Assembly: GCF_041397485.1 (NCBI RefSeq)
Contig: NZ_JAWKWO010000004.1
Location: 1-64,000 of the forward strand
Direction of reading: 5' to 3'
Source: Zhengella sp020637775
GTDB lineage: Bacteria > Pseudomonadota > Alphaproteobacteria > Rhizobiales > Rhizobiaceae
Length of the DNA stretch: 64,000 nucleotides
Positions 18,667 through 27,303 of this stretch are shown here, one piece after another. The notes beneath the pieces were generated by a model, which searched no databases, was not told the origin of the DNA, and was given only the letters and a program-made list of their open reading frames with translations. A program made the translations under genes and the position numbers. The stretch's first letter is position 1. Each line of letters begins with the position of its first letter.

Positions 18667-20592
18667 TCAGGACGATCTGCGCGCCGGTCCACGCCCCGAA
18701 GCCACACCGAATCCGTCGATGATCGCTTCCGTCGCGCGGGCCTTGCGCATCTGCTCCTGGATGTCGAGCAACCGGCGGTAATTGGCCTCTGTCGGTTCGT
18801 TGGCCAGCGCCAGTTCCGCCGCCTTGAGCTCCTTATGTAAGCCGCGCGCCGACCGGTGCAAGTGGAGCGCCTGAAGGAATCCTTCGCGGGCATCCTCGCT
18901 GGCCGCATCGCCCAGCGCCGTCCATTGCCGCGCCCGCCGCGCCAGCATGTCTGCCTGGTCGAGCACATCGCCGAGGCCGGCCGCGCGCACCGCCGCCAGC
19001 GTTTCCTCCCGGTCGCCCGTGCGCCCATGCGCCATCGCATCGAACAGCACCGACAACAGCCGGCGCAGGTCCGGGCTGTCCAGTTCGAGCTGGTCGCAAT
19101 CCTCGAAATGCGCATCCAGCAGGAACGGATGATTGGCCAGCGTCAGCACGAGAACGGTTTCGCGCAGCGGCAGGCCGCCTTGGGCCTGGCGCACCAGCGC
19201 CGACCGCGCAAGGCTGTCGGAGACGGCAAGCCGGCTGGACGCGCCGCCCAGCCGCGGCCCGCCCTTCTCGCCCCTGCCCCGGCTGTCGCGCTGCCGGTTG
19301 CGCGGCCCGGTTCCGAAAAAGGCCTGCGCCCGCTCGCGCATGTCCTGGAGATAGTGATGGCGCACGCTTTCGTCCTGAATGCGGAAGACCGCGTCGCGCA
19401 GCCGCTTCTCCAGTTCCGCCCGGCGCTCCGGCGTGTCGAACACACCGGCGGCCGTCTCGCGCATCCAGATCAGGTCGGCCAGCGGCCGCGCCTCGCGCAG
19501 CACCGCCTGCATCGCCTCGCCGCCCTGCGCCTTGATCAGGTCATCGGGGTCCTGGCCCTCGGGCAGCAGCGCAAAGCGCGCTGTGTGCCCCGGCTTGACC
19601 GATGGCAGGATCAGGTCGGCGGCCCGCCATGCCGCCTTCAACCCGGCCTGGTCGCCGTCGAAGCACAGCACCGGCTCACCGCTGATGCGCCACAGCAGTT
19701 CCATCTGCTCCTCGGTCAGCGCCGTGCCGAGCGGCGCCACCGCATGGCGGATGCCGGCCTGCGCCAGCGCGATGACATCCATGTAGCCTTCCACGGCGAC
19801 AACCGTTCCAGCTTCCTGCGCCGCGCGCCGCGCCGGCCCGTGATTGTAGAGCACCCGCCCCTTGTGAAAGAGGTCCGTCTCCGGCGAATTGAGATATTTC
19901 GCCGGCACATCCGGCGACAGCGCCCGCCCGCCAAAGGCGATCACCCGTCCGCGTGTGTCGGTGATGGGAAACATCACGCGGTCGCGGAAACGGTCATAGG
20001 AAACGGGAATGTCCGGGCCGTGAACCACCAGGCCGCAGGCCTCCATCTGCTCCTTCGCCACGCCCTTTGCCGAAAGGAATTCCTTGAGCGCATTGCGGCT
20101 GTCGGGGGCATAGCCCAGGCGGAACTCGCGCTGGATGGCGGAATTGAGTTCGCGGCCGCGCAGGTAGGCCCGCGCCTTTGCACCTTCGGCCGCCTGGAGC
20201 TTTTCCTCGAAGAATCGCGCCGCCATCTCCATCACGTCGCTCAGGGAAGCGCGCGCCTGCTCGCGGCGCTCCGCCTCCGGGTCGCGCGCCGGCATCGGCA
20301 CGCCCGCCATTTCCGCGATACGCTCGACCGCTTCGGGAAACGGCATACCGTCAAGCTCTGTCAGGAAGCGGAAATGGTCGCCCGACACGCCGCAACCGAA
20401 ACAGTGATAACGGCCCTTGCGGTCCTCACAGTGAAAGCTCGGCGTCTTCTCGCCATGGAACGGGCAGCAGGCCCAGAAGTCGCCCTTGCCCGGATTGGAC
20501 TTCCGGCGGTCGAAGGTCACGCGCGATCCCACCACGGCCGAAATCGGCACGCGATCCCTGATTTCGTCAAGGAAGGATTGCGCAAAACGCAT
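18667..20592 (-). CDS. dnaG: DNA primase DnaG
   Basis: This 641-residue primase makes RNA primers for replication. The N-terminal CHC2 zinc finger has ligands C43, H46, C64 and C67 (CCPFHGEKTPSFHC, YHCFGCG). The catalytic core (about 120-250) is followed by a TOPRIM domain with VVAVEGYMDVIALAQAG and LCFDGDQAGLKAA, and a C-terminal DnaB-interacting region (to 641). The ATG at 20592 is preferred because GGAAAGGT precedes it by 8 bases; a GTG three codons upstream is possible. It is the first gene of the dnaG-rpoD block. Confidence 0.97.
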   Translation of the reverse strand: MRFAQSFLDEIRDRVPISAVVGSRVTFDRRKSNPGKGDFWACCPFHGEKTPSFHCEDRKGRYHCFGCGVSGDHFRFLTELDGMPFPEAVERIAEMAGVPMPARDPEAERREQARASLSDVMEMAARFFEEKLQAAEGAKARAYLRGRELNSAIQREFRLGYAPDSRNALKEFLSAKGVAKEQMEACGLVVHGPDIPVSYDRFRDRVMFPITDTRGRVIAFGGRALSPDVPAKYLNSPETDLFHKGRVLYNHGPARRAAQEAGTVVAVEGYMDVIALAQAGIRHAVAPLGTALTEEQMELLWRISGEPVLCFDGDQAGLKAAWRAADLILPSVKPGHTARFALLPEGQDPDDLIKAQGGEAMQAVLREARPLADLIWMRETAAGVFDTPERRAELEKRLRDAVFRIQDESVRHHYLQDMRERAQAFFGTGPRNRQRDSRGRGEKGGPRLGGASSRLAVSDSLARSALVRQAQGGLPLRETVLVLTLANHPFLLDAHFEDCDQLELDSPDLRRLLSVLFDAMAHGRTGDREETLAAVRAAGLGDVLDQADMLARRARQWTALGDAASEDAREGFLQALHLHRSARGLHKELKAAELALANEPTEANYRRLLDIQEQMRKARATEAIIDGFGVASGRGPARRSS

Positions 20593-20834
20593 ATGGCTCA
20601 CCTTTCCGCCTCATTGTCCAAAGGCCCTGGGCCGCATGCCAGGAAACGGTTCCGCAAACGGCCTGGCCCGGACCCGTCTGCCCGCGAGCCCGGTGCCAGC
20701 GCGTTGTATTCCCCGCATTCCGGCGCTGGGCAAGATATTATTTCCCGCCCGCCATCAAACGCGCAAACAGCGCTCCTGCGCAAGGTGGCAGCGGCTGCTA
20801 GGGTTCCGCCGACGTCAACCGGAGGGTCAATGCC

Positions 20835-21047
20835 TTGGAAACCCATGCCCGCAGCCTCGCCAAGGCCATTTCGTGGCGCGTGACAGGCACGCTGGACACC
20901 ATGCTCATCTCGCTGGTCATCACCGGCAGCCTGCGTCTTGCCGCCGCCATCGGCCTGACGGAGGTGGCGACGAAGTCATTGCTCTATTACCTGCATGAAC
21001 GCGCCTGGCTGAAGGTCCCCTTCGGCCGCCGCAGCATGCCGCAATGA
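20835..21047 (+). CDS. DUF2061 small membrane protein
   Basis: This 70-residue protein is a DUF2061 family member with the signature SLAKAISWRVTGTLDTMLIS and a C-terminal YYLHERAWLKVPFGR. Two short hydrophobic segments (about 20-34 and 36-52) suggest membrane association. It appears to start with TTG at 20835, supported by GGAGGG 8 bases upstream; the first in-frame ATG would delete the conserved N-terminus. It ends at a bidirectional terminator shared with yqeY. Function is unknown. Confidence 0.82.
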   Translation: METHARSLAKAISWRVTGTLDTMLISLVITGSLRLAAAIGLTEVATKSLLYYLHERAWLKVPFGRRSMPQ

Positions 21048-21057
21048 GCGGGCAAGC

Positions 21058-21094
21058 AAAAGGGCCCGGTGCCTGTGGCACACCGGGCCCTTCC
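21058..21094. terminator. Bidirectional terminator between DUF2061 and yqeY
   Basis: A perfect 12-bp stem (AAGGGCCCGGTG at 21060-21071 with CACCGGGCCCTT at 21081-21092) with a 9-base loop sits between two convergent genes. TTTT follows on the minus strand; the plus strand has only TT after the stem, so it serves the minus strand best. Confidence 0.7.
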
Positions 21095-21116
21095 GTCAAC
21101 TGCCGGGACAAATCCG

Positions 21117-21566
21117 CTATTGAAGCATGTTCTTCGCGATGCCGTTTGCCTTGGCGAAGTCCATCTGACCGGGATAGCGCTCCTTGAGCGTGGCCATGCA
21201 GCGGCCCATGTCGCGCAGGCCTTCCGCGCCGATGTCGTCGATGACCTGGCGCACGGCCGTCTTCGTGTCTTCCTCGCAAAGCTGGCGCGGCATGAATTCG
21301 CGGATGATGGCGATTTCCTGGCGTTCCTGCTCGGCCATGTCCAGCCGCGCGCCATCCTCGAAGGCCTTGGCCGATTCTTCGCGCTGCTTCACCATTTTCG
21401 CCAGGATCTGCAGGATATCCTCATCCGTGACAGGATCCTTGCCGGCACCGCGATTGGCGATATCGCGGTCCGTAACGGCCGCCTGGATGAGCCTGAGCGT
21501 GCAGACGCGTCGTTTGTCCTGTGCCTTGAGCGCGTTTTTCAGCGCCGCGGCGATTTCTTCGCGCAT
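21117..21566 (-). CDS. GatB/YqeY domain protein
   Basis: This 149-residue YqeY-type protein has the helical domain that resembles the tRNA-binding tail of GatB: MREEIAAALKNALKAQDKRR, a ROBUST family mark LRLIQAAVTDRDI, and a C-terminal MATLKERYPGQMDFAKANG. It is usually found near dnaG and rpoD, as here. The start at 21566 follows GGAGGCAATCC. It is presumed to be cytosolic with a possible tRNA-dependent amidotransferase link, but the free-standing form has no proven role. Confidence 0.92.
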   Translation of the reverse strand: MREEIAAALKNALKAQDKRRVCTLRLIQAAVTDRDIANRGAGKDPVTDEDILQILAKMVKQREESAKAFEDGARLDMAEQERQEIAIIREFMPRQLCEEDTKTAVRQVIDDIGAEGLRDMGRCMATLKERYPGQMDFAKANGIAKNMLQ

Positions 21567-21892
21567 GGTGGATTGCCTCCTGTAAAGCGCTGCGAATTTA
21601 CCGCCGACCGGCGCCGGATGCAAATCGTTTCGAGGCGCAGCAAGTCATTGACTTCAAAGCCTCTTTGTCGAAATTCACAACATTTTCCGATTGACGGCAT
21701 GCACGCGGGAGCGCCCGCCGGGCGATCCGCGGCCACAGTTTCGCGGCATTTTTCTGCCGTTTACGGGCCACTTTTGTCGTGCGGGCCACATATGGCGCTG
21801 GTCCTTTGTCCTTTCAAGGTGTATGGGACCGCAGCCGAAACACCCATATCCCCCAGAGATTGCCCGCCGGCGCCTGACGACGGAGTACAGCC
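21567..21892. other. Divergent promoter region of yqeY and carA
   Basis: This 326-base region has no gene. It has a lower GC stretch (21645-21695) with TTGACT and TTGACG hexamers on the plus strand that could be -35 elements for carA. No -10 was decisive and no riboswitch or leader peptide with repeated Arg codons was recognised. Confidence 0.4.
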
Positions 21893-23095
21893 ATGACCGC
21901 AAACACCCTGCCCTGGACGACCGCCCGTCCGACCGCCCTTCTCGTTCTGGCCGACGGAACCGTCATCGAGGGCCGCGGCCTCGGCGCGACCGGTTCGGTC
22001 CAGGCCGAAGTCTGCTTCAACACCGCCCTGACCGGCTACGAGGAAATCCTCACCGACCCCTCCTATTCCGGGCAGATCGTCACCTTCACCTTCCCCCATA
22101 TCGGCAATGTCGGCACCAACGACGAGGATATCGAGGATCTGACGCCGGCCGGCCGGCATGGCGCCGTCGGCGCCGTCTTCAAGGCCGATGTGACCAACCC
22201 GTCCAATTATCGCGCGGCCTCGCATCTCGATGAGTGGCTGACGAAACGCGGCATCATCGCCATGGCGGGCGTCGACACCCGCGCGCTGACGATCCTCATC
22301 CGCGAAAAGGGCATGCCGAATGCCGTCATCGCCCATGATCCGGACGGCCGCTTCGACCTGGAGGCGCTGAAGACGGCGGCAAAGGCATGGCACGGGCTTG
22401 TCGGCCTCGACCTCGCCCGCGACGTGACCTCCGGCCAGTCGGCCGCCTGGTCGCAGACGCCCTGGGTCTGGGATGAGGGCTATGGCAACCTGTCCGGGGA
22501 GCGGATGCACATCGTCGCCGTGGATTTTGGCGTCAAGCGCAACATCCTGCGCCTTCTGGCGGGTCTCGGCGCGAAGGTGACCGTCGTTCCGGCCGGCACA
22601 TCCGCCGCCGACATTCTCGCGCTCGATCCGGACGGCATCTTCCTGTCCAACGGTCCGGGCGACCCTGCGGCCACCGGCGACTATGCCGTGCCGATGATCC
22701 GCGACTTGCTGAAGACGGACATTCCGCTCTTCGGTATCTGCCTCGGCCACCAGATGCTGGCGCTGGCGCTGGGCGCGAAGACCTCCAAGATGCATCAGGG
22801 CCATCACGGCGCCAATCACCCGGTCAAGGACCACACCACCGGCAAGGTGGAGATCGTGTCCATGAACCACGGCTTCGCGGTGGATGGCGACAGCCTGCCG
22901 GAGGGTGTCCAGGAGACCCATGTCTCACTTTTCGACGGCTCCAATTGCGGTCTCATGCTCACCGGCAAGCCGGTCTTTTCGGTCCAGCATCACCCGGAAG
23001 CCTCGCCCGGCCCGCAGGACAGCCATTACCTGTTCCAGCGCTTCGCCAACATGATCCGCGCCCGCAAGGGCGAGCCGGAACTTGCCGAACGCTGA
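21893..23095 (+). CDS. carA: Carbamoyl-phosphate synthase small subunit
   Basis: This 400-residue glutaminase subunit supplies ammonia from glutamine to CarB for carbamoyl phosphate, feeding arginine and pyrimidine synthesis. The N-terminal CPSase_sm_chain domain (about 15-150) includes GYEEILTDPSYSGQIV and GVDTRALT. The class I glutamine amidotransferase domain (about 205-395) has the nucleophile C283 in FGICLGHQMLA and catalytic H367/E369 in VQHHPEAS. A hairpin terminator follows. carB is 5.2 kb away on the same strand rather than adjacent, as is common in Rhizobiales. Confidence 0.98.
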   Translation: MTANTLPWTTARPTALLVLADGTVIEGRGLGATGSVQAEVCFNTALTGYEEILTDPSYSGQIVTFTFPHIGNVGTNDEDIEDLTPAGRHGAVGAVFKADVTNPSNYRAASHLDEWLTKRGIIAMAGVDTRALTILIREKGMPNAVIAHDPDGRFDLEALKTAAKAWHGLVGLDLARDVTSGQSAAWSQTPWVWDEGYGNLSGERMHIVAVDFGVKRNILRLLAGLGAKVTVVPAGTSAADILALDPDGIFLSNGPGDPAATGDYAVPMIRDLLKTDIPLFGICLGHQMLALALGAKTSKMHQGHHGANHPVKDHTTGKVEIVSMNHGFAVDGDSLPEGVQETHVSLFDGSNCGLMLTGKPVFSVQHHPEASPGPQDSHYLFQRFANMIRARKGEPELAER

Positions 23096-23121
23096 GCCTT
23101 CCGCTTCGCGGAGCATGCTTC

Positions 23122-23152
23122 ACGGGCGGTCCGCTGGCGGGCCGCCCGTTTC
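23122..23152 (+). terminator. Intrinsic terminator after carA
   Basis: An 8-bp stem (ACGGGCGG at 23122-23129 with CCGCCCGT at 23142-23149) with a 12-base GC-rich loop runs into a short TTT. It lies 26 bases after the carA stop and supports separate transcription of carA and carB. Confidence 0.6.
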
Positions 23153-23187
23153 GATTCCGTCAGGTCGCCATGGTGGCCATGCCGGCG

Positions 23188-24795
23188 TCAGCTTGCCAGG
23201 CGCACCACGGTCATCCGGTCGCGAATCTGTTTGAAGACAGGTTCGAGATCCTCGGCGGACGGACTGTCGAAATAGTGGTCGGCATCCGTTGCGCAAGCGG
23301 AAAGAAGTTTTCCCGTATCGCTGTCGTCGACTTCCAGCCGGATCGTGTAGATCTCGATGCCATCGGCCTTGGCATTGGTGCAGGCGGCAAGCGTCTTGGC
23401 ATTCATCGCCTTGCGCGCATCGTCCACGGAACTGGAGATCCTGACCCCGTCCATCCGTCCATCGGCCACATAGCCCACGCTGCCATAGCCCGAATGCAGG
23501 TCATTGTTCAGCAGGCCATAGGAATTGGCGCCGTCGGTCAGCAGGATCAGCACCTTCCTGGCGCCACTTGCGCTGCCCTCGGTGAAAGGCGCACGGTTCG
23601 AAAGCAGCCGCCAGCCCCACATCACGCCCTCGGTGATATTGGTCGAGCCATTGGCCTTGTTGGCATTGACCTTGGCCTTGACGGCGGCTGCAGAACTGGT
23701 CAGCGGCAACAAGGGTTCCACCTCGCAGCCGTAGCCCGGCCCCTTGGGGTCCGATTCATTGCCATAGAACCTGGAGGGTGACGTATCCATCGTCACCGTC
23801 AGGGCCGGATCGCGCTCGATGATGCCGCCCACCTTGTGCAAGCCGTATTTGGCCAGCTTCAGGCTCATCCCCACCGGCGTCTTGTCCAGAACGCTGACGT
23901 CGGACTTGATGTAATTGTTGGGATAGCGCGGCCAGCCGCCAGGCCAGCGGTCGTCCGGCTCGTCAATGGCGAAGGTCGGCACGAAAAGCGAGCCGGCATC
24001 CGATTTCGTCGGCGCTGTGTCCATCACATCGTGGTCGGCCTTTTTCGTCGGGTCGCGGGTTTCGACGCAGCCGGGCCATTTCACGCCGAGCGCATGATAG
24101 ACCTCGAAGCGCGACAGGTTGGCTGGCAATTCGTGCTGATCGATCTTGACCTGGCCGTAAATGTCCAACCAGTCGGCGCCCGTTCCCTTCACGACCTTGC
24201 CCGTCTCGTCGAAGTCGGGCGCATATTGCGGCCCCACATTGACGAAGGCGGCATAGGGCACCACGGCGAAATTGAGGTTTGACTTGACCGACACCTGCGC
24301 CGACATGGCATCGACGAGCGAGTTGACCGCGTTCTTCATCGCTGCCAGCTTTGCCCCCTCCATCGACCCGGTCTGGTCGAGCGAGAATGCGATTTCATAG
24401 CGCAGCGGCGCATATTCTGCCACGGCATCCCGCGCGATCCGCCATGTCTGCGTGCCCAGCAGTTCCCCGAAAACGAGGTCCGGCTCCACGGTCGCCGCCA
24501 CGCGCACCGAATAGCCGTTGCGGTTGACGGTGACCTTCCGCACCTTGTCCTGCAGGTTGGCGCCGACAAATTCCCGCGCGATTGCACGGGCCTTCGCATC
24601 CGTGATCGTCATTCCTTCCCGGGCAATGGCCAGCGCAGCGCTGTCCACTGCCTGCTGAAGGCTGCTCGCGCGTTTGGCAAGGTTGGAATAATCGATGGAA
24701 ACGCCCAAGGCCAGCACGAGCGGAATCGCCAGCGCGCCCGTCATGAGCGCCATGTTTCCATCCGTCGATCCGAGAAACCGTTTCCATACAGTCAT
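23188..24795 (-). CDS. TadE/TadG-like pilus-assembly protein with von Willebrand A domain
   Basis: This 535-residue protein begins with a cytoplasmic tail and one helix (GALAIPLVLALGVSIDYSNL) followed by the TadG mark QQAVDSAALAIAREG. It then has an extracytoplasmic von Willebrand type A domain from about residue 130, whose metal site reads FSLDQTGSMEGAKL and later LLTDGANSY. The start at 24795 follows AGGTGG; another ATG five codons upstream is possible. Such proteins are associated with Flp/Tad pili or act as orphan adhesion or envelope factors. No other tad gene is nearby, so it appears to be an orphan. Confidence 0.85.
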   Translation of the reverse strand: MTVWKRFLGSTDGNMALMTGALAIPLVLALGVSIDYSNLAKRASSLQQAVDSAALAIAREGMTITDAKARAIAREFVGANLQDKVRKVTVNRNGYSVRVAATVEPDLVFGELLGTQTWRIARDAVAEYAPLRYEIAFSLDQTGSMEGAKLAAMKNAVNSLVDAMSAQVSVKSNLNFAVVPYAAFVNVGPQYAPDFDETGKVVKGTGADWLDIYGQVKIDQHELPANLSRFEVYHALGVKWPGCVETRDPTKKADHDVMDTAPTKSDAGSLFVPTFAIDEPDDRWPGGWPRYPNNYIKSDVSVLDKTPVGMSLKLAKYGLHKVGGIIERDPALTVTMDTSPSRFYGNESDPKGPGYGCEVEPLLPLTSSAAAVKAKVNANKANGSTNITEGVMWGWRLLSNRAPFTEGSASGARKVLILLTDGANSYGLLNNDLHSGYGSVGYVADGRMDGVRISSSVDDARKAMNAKTLAACTNAKADGIEIYTIRLEVDDSDTGKLLSACATDADHYFDSPSAEDLEPVFKQIRDRMTVVRLAS

Positions 24796-25101
24796 CGCTG
24801 ACCACCTCATTTCCCATGCCCGAAAAGGCCATTCTTCCGGACTTCGGCTGGTGACATGGGCAAGTCAGGCGGGCGATGGCATTCACGCCGCCAGGCGCGA
24901 AGGCATCGCATGTCCGCAACCGCTCCTCATGAGCGGCAGTTCCTTCCCGGTCGCATGGTGCGCGGCCGGATAAAGGTTTGCCCTGTTTTCACACTAGGGG
25001 AAAAACATTGACATGCCGGCAAGAGTGCCTGGCAATGTTTAAGCATCAACTTAATTAGTTGATAATACCCGCCGGACTGCCGGGCGCGGCCGCAAGGGCG
25101 G

Positions 25102-26034
25102 TCAGACCGGATTGTTGAACGTGTCGCAGGCGGCAAGCTGGCCGCTCTGCAAGCCACGGGCAAACCAGGTCGCCCTCTGTTTGGACGTGCCGTGATTGAA
25201 GCTGTCGGGCACGACATAGCCCTGGCTGCGCTTCTGCAGCGTATCGTCGCCAATCTGGTGCGCCGCATTCAGCGCTTCCTCGATGTCGCCCTTTTCCAGA
25301 AGGCCCTTCTGCGCCGTGTAATGCGCCCAGATGCCGGCATAGCAATCCGCCTGCAACTCCACCCGCACCGACATGCGGTTGGCCTCTGCCGGGCTCATCG
25401 TCCGGCGCATCTGGTTGAAGCGCGGCAGGATACCGGTCAGGTTCTGCACGTGGTGGCCCACTTCGTGCGCGATCACGTAGGCCTGGGCGAAATCGCCGGA
25501 TGCCTTGAAGCGGCGTGCCAGCTCATCGAAAAAGGATGTGTCGAGATAGACCTTGCGGTCGGTCGGACAATAGAACGGGCCGGAAGCGGCGGAGGCGAAC
25601 CCGCAGGCCGACTGCACCTGTCCGGAGAAAAGCACCAGCGTCGGTTCCCTGTAGCGCTCGCCCGCCGCTTCGAGAATGCCAGGCCAGGTGTCCTCGGTCT
25701 CGGCCAGGATCGTGGCCACGAACCGGCCTGTCTCGTCGCTCGGAGCGCCCGTGCCGGGGGCCGGTTGTGTCTGCTGGCCGGCAATCGGCCCCGAACCGCC
25801 CTCAAGTCCCTCAAGCACCTGCAACGGGTCGATGCCGAAGGCCCGGAGCGCGAAGAACAGAACGACGAGGATGATGATGCCGGAAATGCCGCCGCCGCGC
25901 CGCCCGCCCATGCCGGAGCCGCCCATGGGGATGCGGATGCGCCCGCCGCCTCGCCCGATACCGCCCCCCGAGCGGCCGCCGCGGCCACGCAGATCCTCGA
26001 CATTGTCCGACTGTCTGCGGCCTTTCCAGCGCAT
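25102..26034 (-). CDS. YpfJ-type neutral zinc metallopeptidase
   Basis: This 310-residue protein has a Gly/Arg-rich N-terminal tail (about 1-50), one transmembrane helix (about 51-66, ISGIIILVVLFFALRA), and a periplasmic peptidase domain with zinc site HEVGHH at 190-195. Family marks QSACGFASAASGPFYCPTDRK, LELQADCYAG-like VELQADCYAGIWA and ISALNAAHQIGDD-like segments are present. The family is Zn_peptidase (PF04228). It stands alone; the substrate is not known. Confidence 0.92.
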   Translation of the reverse strand: MRWKGRRQSDNVEDLRGRGGRSGGGIGRGGGRIRIPMGGSGMGGRRGGGISGIIILVVLFFALRAFGIDPLQVLEGLEGGSGPIAGQQTQPAPGTGAPSDETGRFVATILAETEDTWPGILEAAGERYREPTLVLFSGQVQSACGFASAASGPFYCPTDRKVYLDTSFFDELARRFKASGDFAQAYVIAHEVGHHVQNLTGILPRFNQMRRTMSPAEANRMSVRVELQADCYAGIWAHYTAQKGLLEKGDIEEALNAAHQIGDDTLQKRSQGYVVPDSFNHGTSKQRATWFARGLQSGQLAACDTFNNPV

Positions 26035-26131
26035 GGTCTGGCTCCATCGTGTTTTCGCCGTTCCTTAATGCCGCAAAGCCCCGCCCGGTTCAACTGGAAC
26101 GAAGCCGGCGGCAAGGGGCCGAAACACAGGA

Positions 26132-27196
26132 TCAGGCACGATAGCCCGCTTGCACGAGGGCGCGCATGCCTGCCAGTCCGATGGAAAAGCCGGACACGAG
26201 GGCAAGCGGCAGTGCGATTGTCAGGCTGTCGGCGAGAGCCGGGTTGATGTCCCGCGCGGCGCCTGCGGCAAACCGTGACAGGAAAATCACCACGATCAGC
26301 ACCATGGAGACCCATTCGCCCGGCACGTGAACCCGGTCCAGGTCGTCGACGACGGCGGCGTCACCGCGCCCCACCCGCTCGCCGGCCAGCGACCCGGCGG
26401 TCAACGCCGCGACCAGCATGGCCGCCGCCGCAAGCGACGCGCCATTGGCGAAGAACGAGGCAAGCCCGATCCCGCACAGCACGACGGGAAGGATCATCAG
26501 CCGCGTCTTGCTGACGATGCGCGGTCGCGACCGGCTCCAGCCCAGCCAGAGCGATGCGGCGAGCAGCGGCCACACCCAGAGCGGGGCGTGCGTGGCAATC
26601 TGCGTTACGTCCGGCGCCGCCATCGCATCGTGGCCGGCGCCCAGCAGGAACATCGGCGCCAGCAGCACGGCCAGACCGGTTCCGGCCACCCCCGTCTTTC
26701 GCCGCGACAGCCAGTCGAACCGCCCGCCGCGCCTGACATGAACCACCACGGCCCCGCAGATCGCGGCCAGCAGGATCACCAGCGGCCAGGCCGCCTTCGA
26801 TCCGCCCAGCAGAACCTCGTTCATCAGGCGGCCCGGCACCAGCGTGAACGCCCCGGCAAGGCCGATGGCGCTCCAGTACATGCCGACCACGGCCTTGCGG
26901 TGAAACGAGATGCGCCGGGTGCGCGCCGACCAGACCACGAGGCCGCTGCTCACCAGCGTCAGGACCGAGAGCAGGTGGATCGGCGAGAATGGCCCGACCA
27001 TGCGGATGGTGTGGATGAAGAAGGACGTGATCGACGTCATGACCATCAGCGCCAGCCACACGCGGCCGAGCACCTTGTGCAGCCGTGTGCCCTTGCGCCC
27101 GAACAGCATCCAGGCGCCGAGCACGGCGGCGGGGACGACGGTCAGGACATGGATCTGGATGGCCAGCGGCGCGTTGAGGAGCGGGTCGAGGGTCAT
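26132..27196 (-). CDS. DUF2306 multi-pass membrane protein
   Basis: This 354-residue polytopic membrane protein has about ten hydrophobic helices. The N-terminal four-helix region (about 10-135) carries the DUF2306-type pattern HKVLGRVWLALMVMTSITS and RISFHRKAVVGMYW with conserved histidines that may bind heme or metal. The rest is a less conserved membrane extension. The start at 27196 (MTLDPLLNAPL) follows GGAGATACACC. It is divergent from the LytTR regulator gene at 27304, with 107 bases between them, and may be its target. Function is unknown. Confidence 0.8.
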   Translation of the reverse strand: MTLDPLLNAPLAIQIHVLTVVPAAVLGAWMLFGRKGTRLHKVLGRVWLALMVMTSITSFFIHTIRMVGPFSPIHLLSVLTLVSSGLVVWSARTRRISFHRKAVVGMYWSAIGLAGAFTLVPGRLMNEVLLGGSKAAWPLVILLAAICGAVVVHVRRGGRFDWLSRRKTGVAGTGLAVLLAPMFLLGAGHDAMAAPDVTQIATHAPLWVWPLLAASLWLGWSRSRPRIVSKTRLMILPVVLCGIGLASFFANGASLAAAAMLVAALTAGSLAGERVGRGDAAVVDDLDRVHVPGEWVSMVLIVVIFLSRFAAGAARDINPALADSLTIALPLALVSGFSIGLAGMRALVQAGYRA

Positions 27197-27303
27197 GGTG
27201 TATCTCCGTTGGCAAGGCAATTGCCCGTTGCACTTTCGCCGTCAAGACGCCATGGTCGCCGCTCCACTGCAAAAAGCCATGCGCGGACCGGCCGGAGAAC
27301 TTC

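Noticed and set aside
21567..21892. Arginine or pyrimidine attenuator leader for carA
   Set aside because: No short peptide with clustered Arg codons and no terminator/antiterminator pair was found upstream of the carA start.
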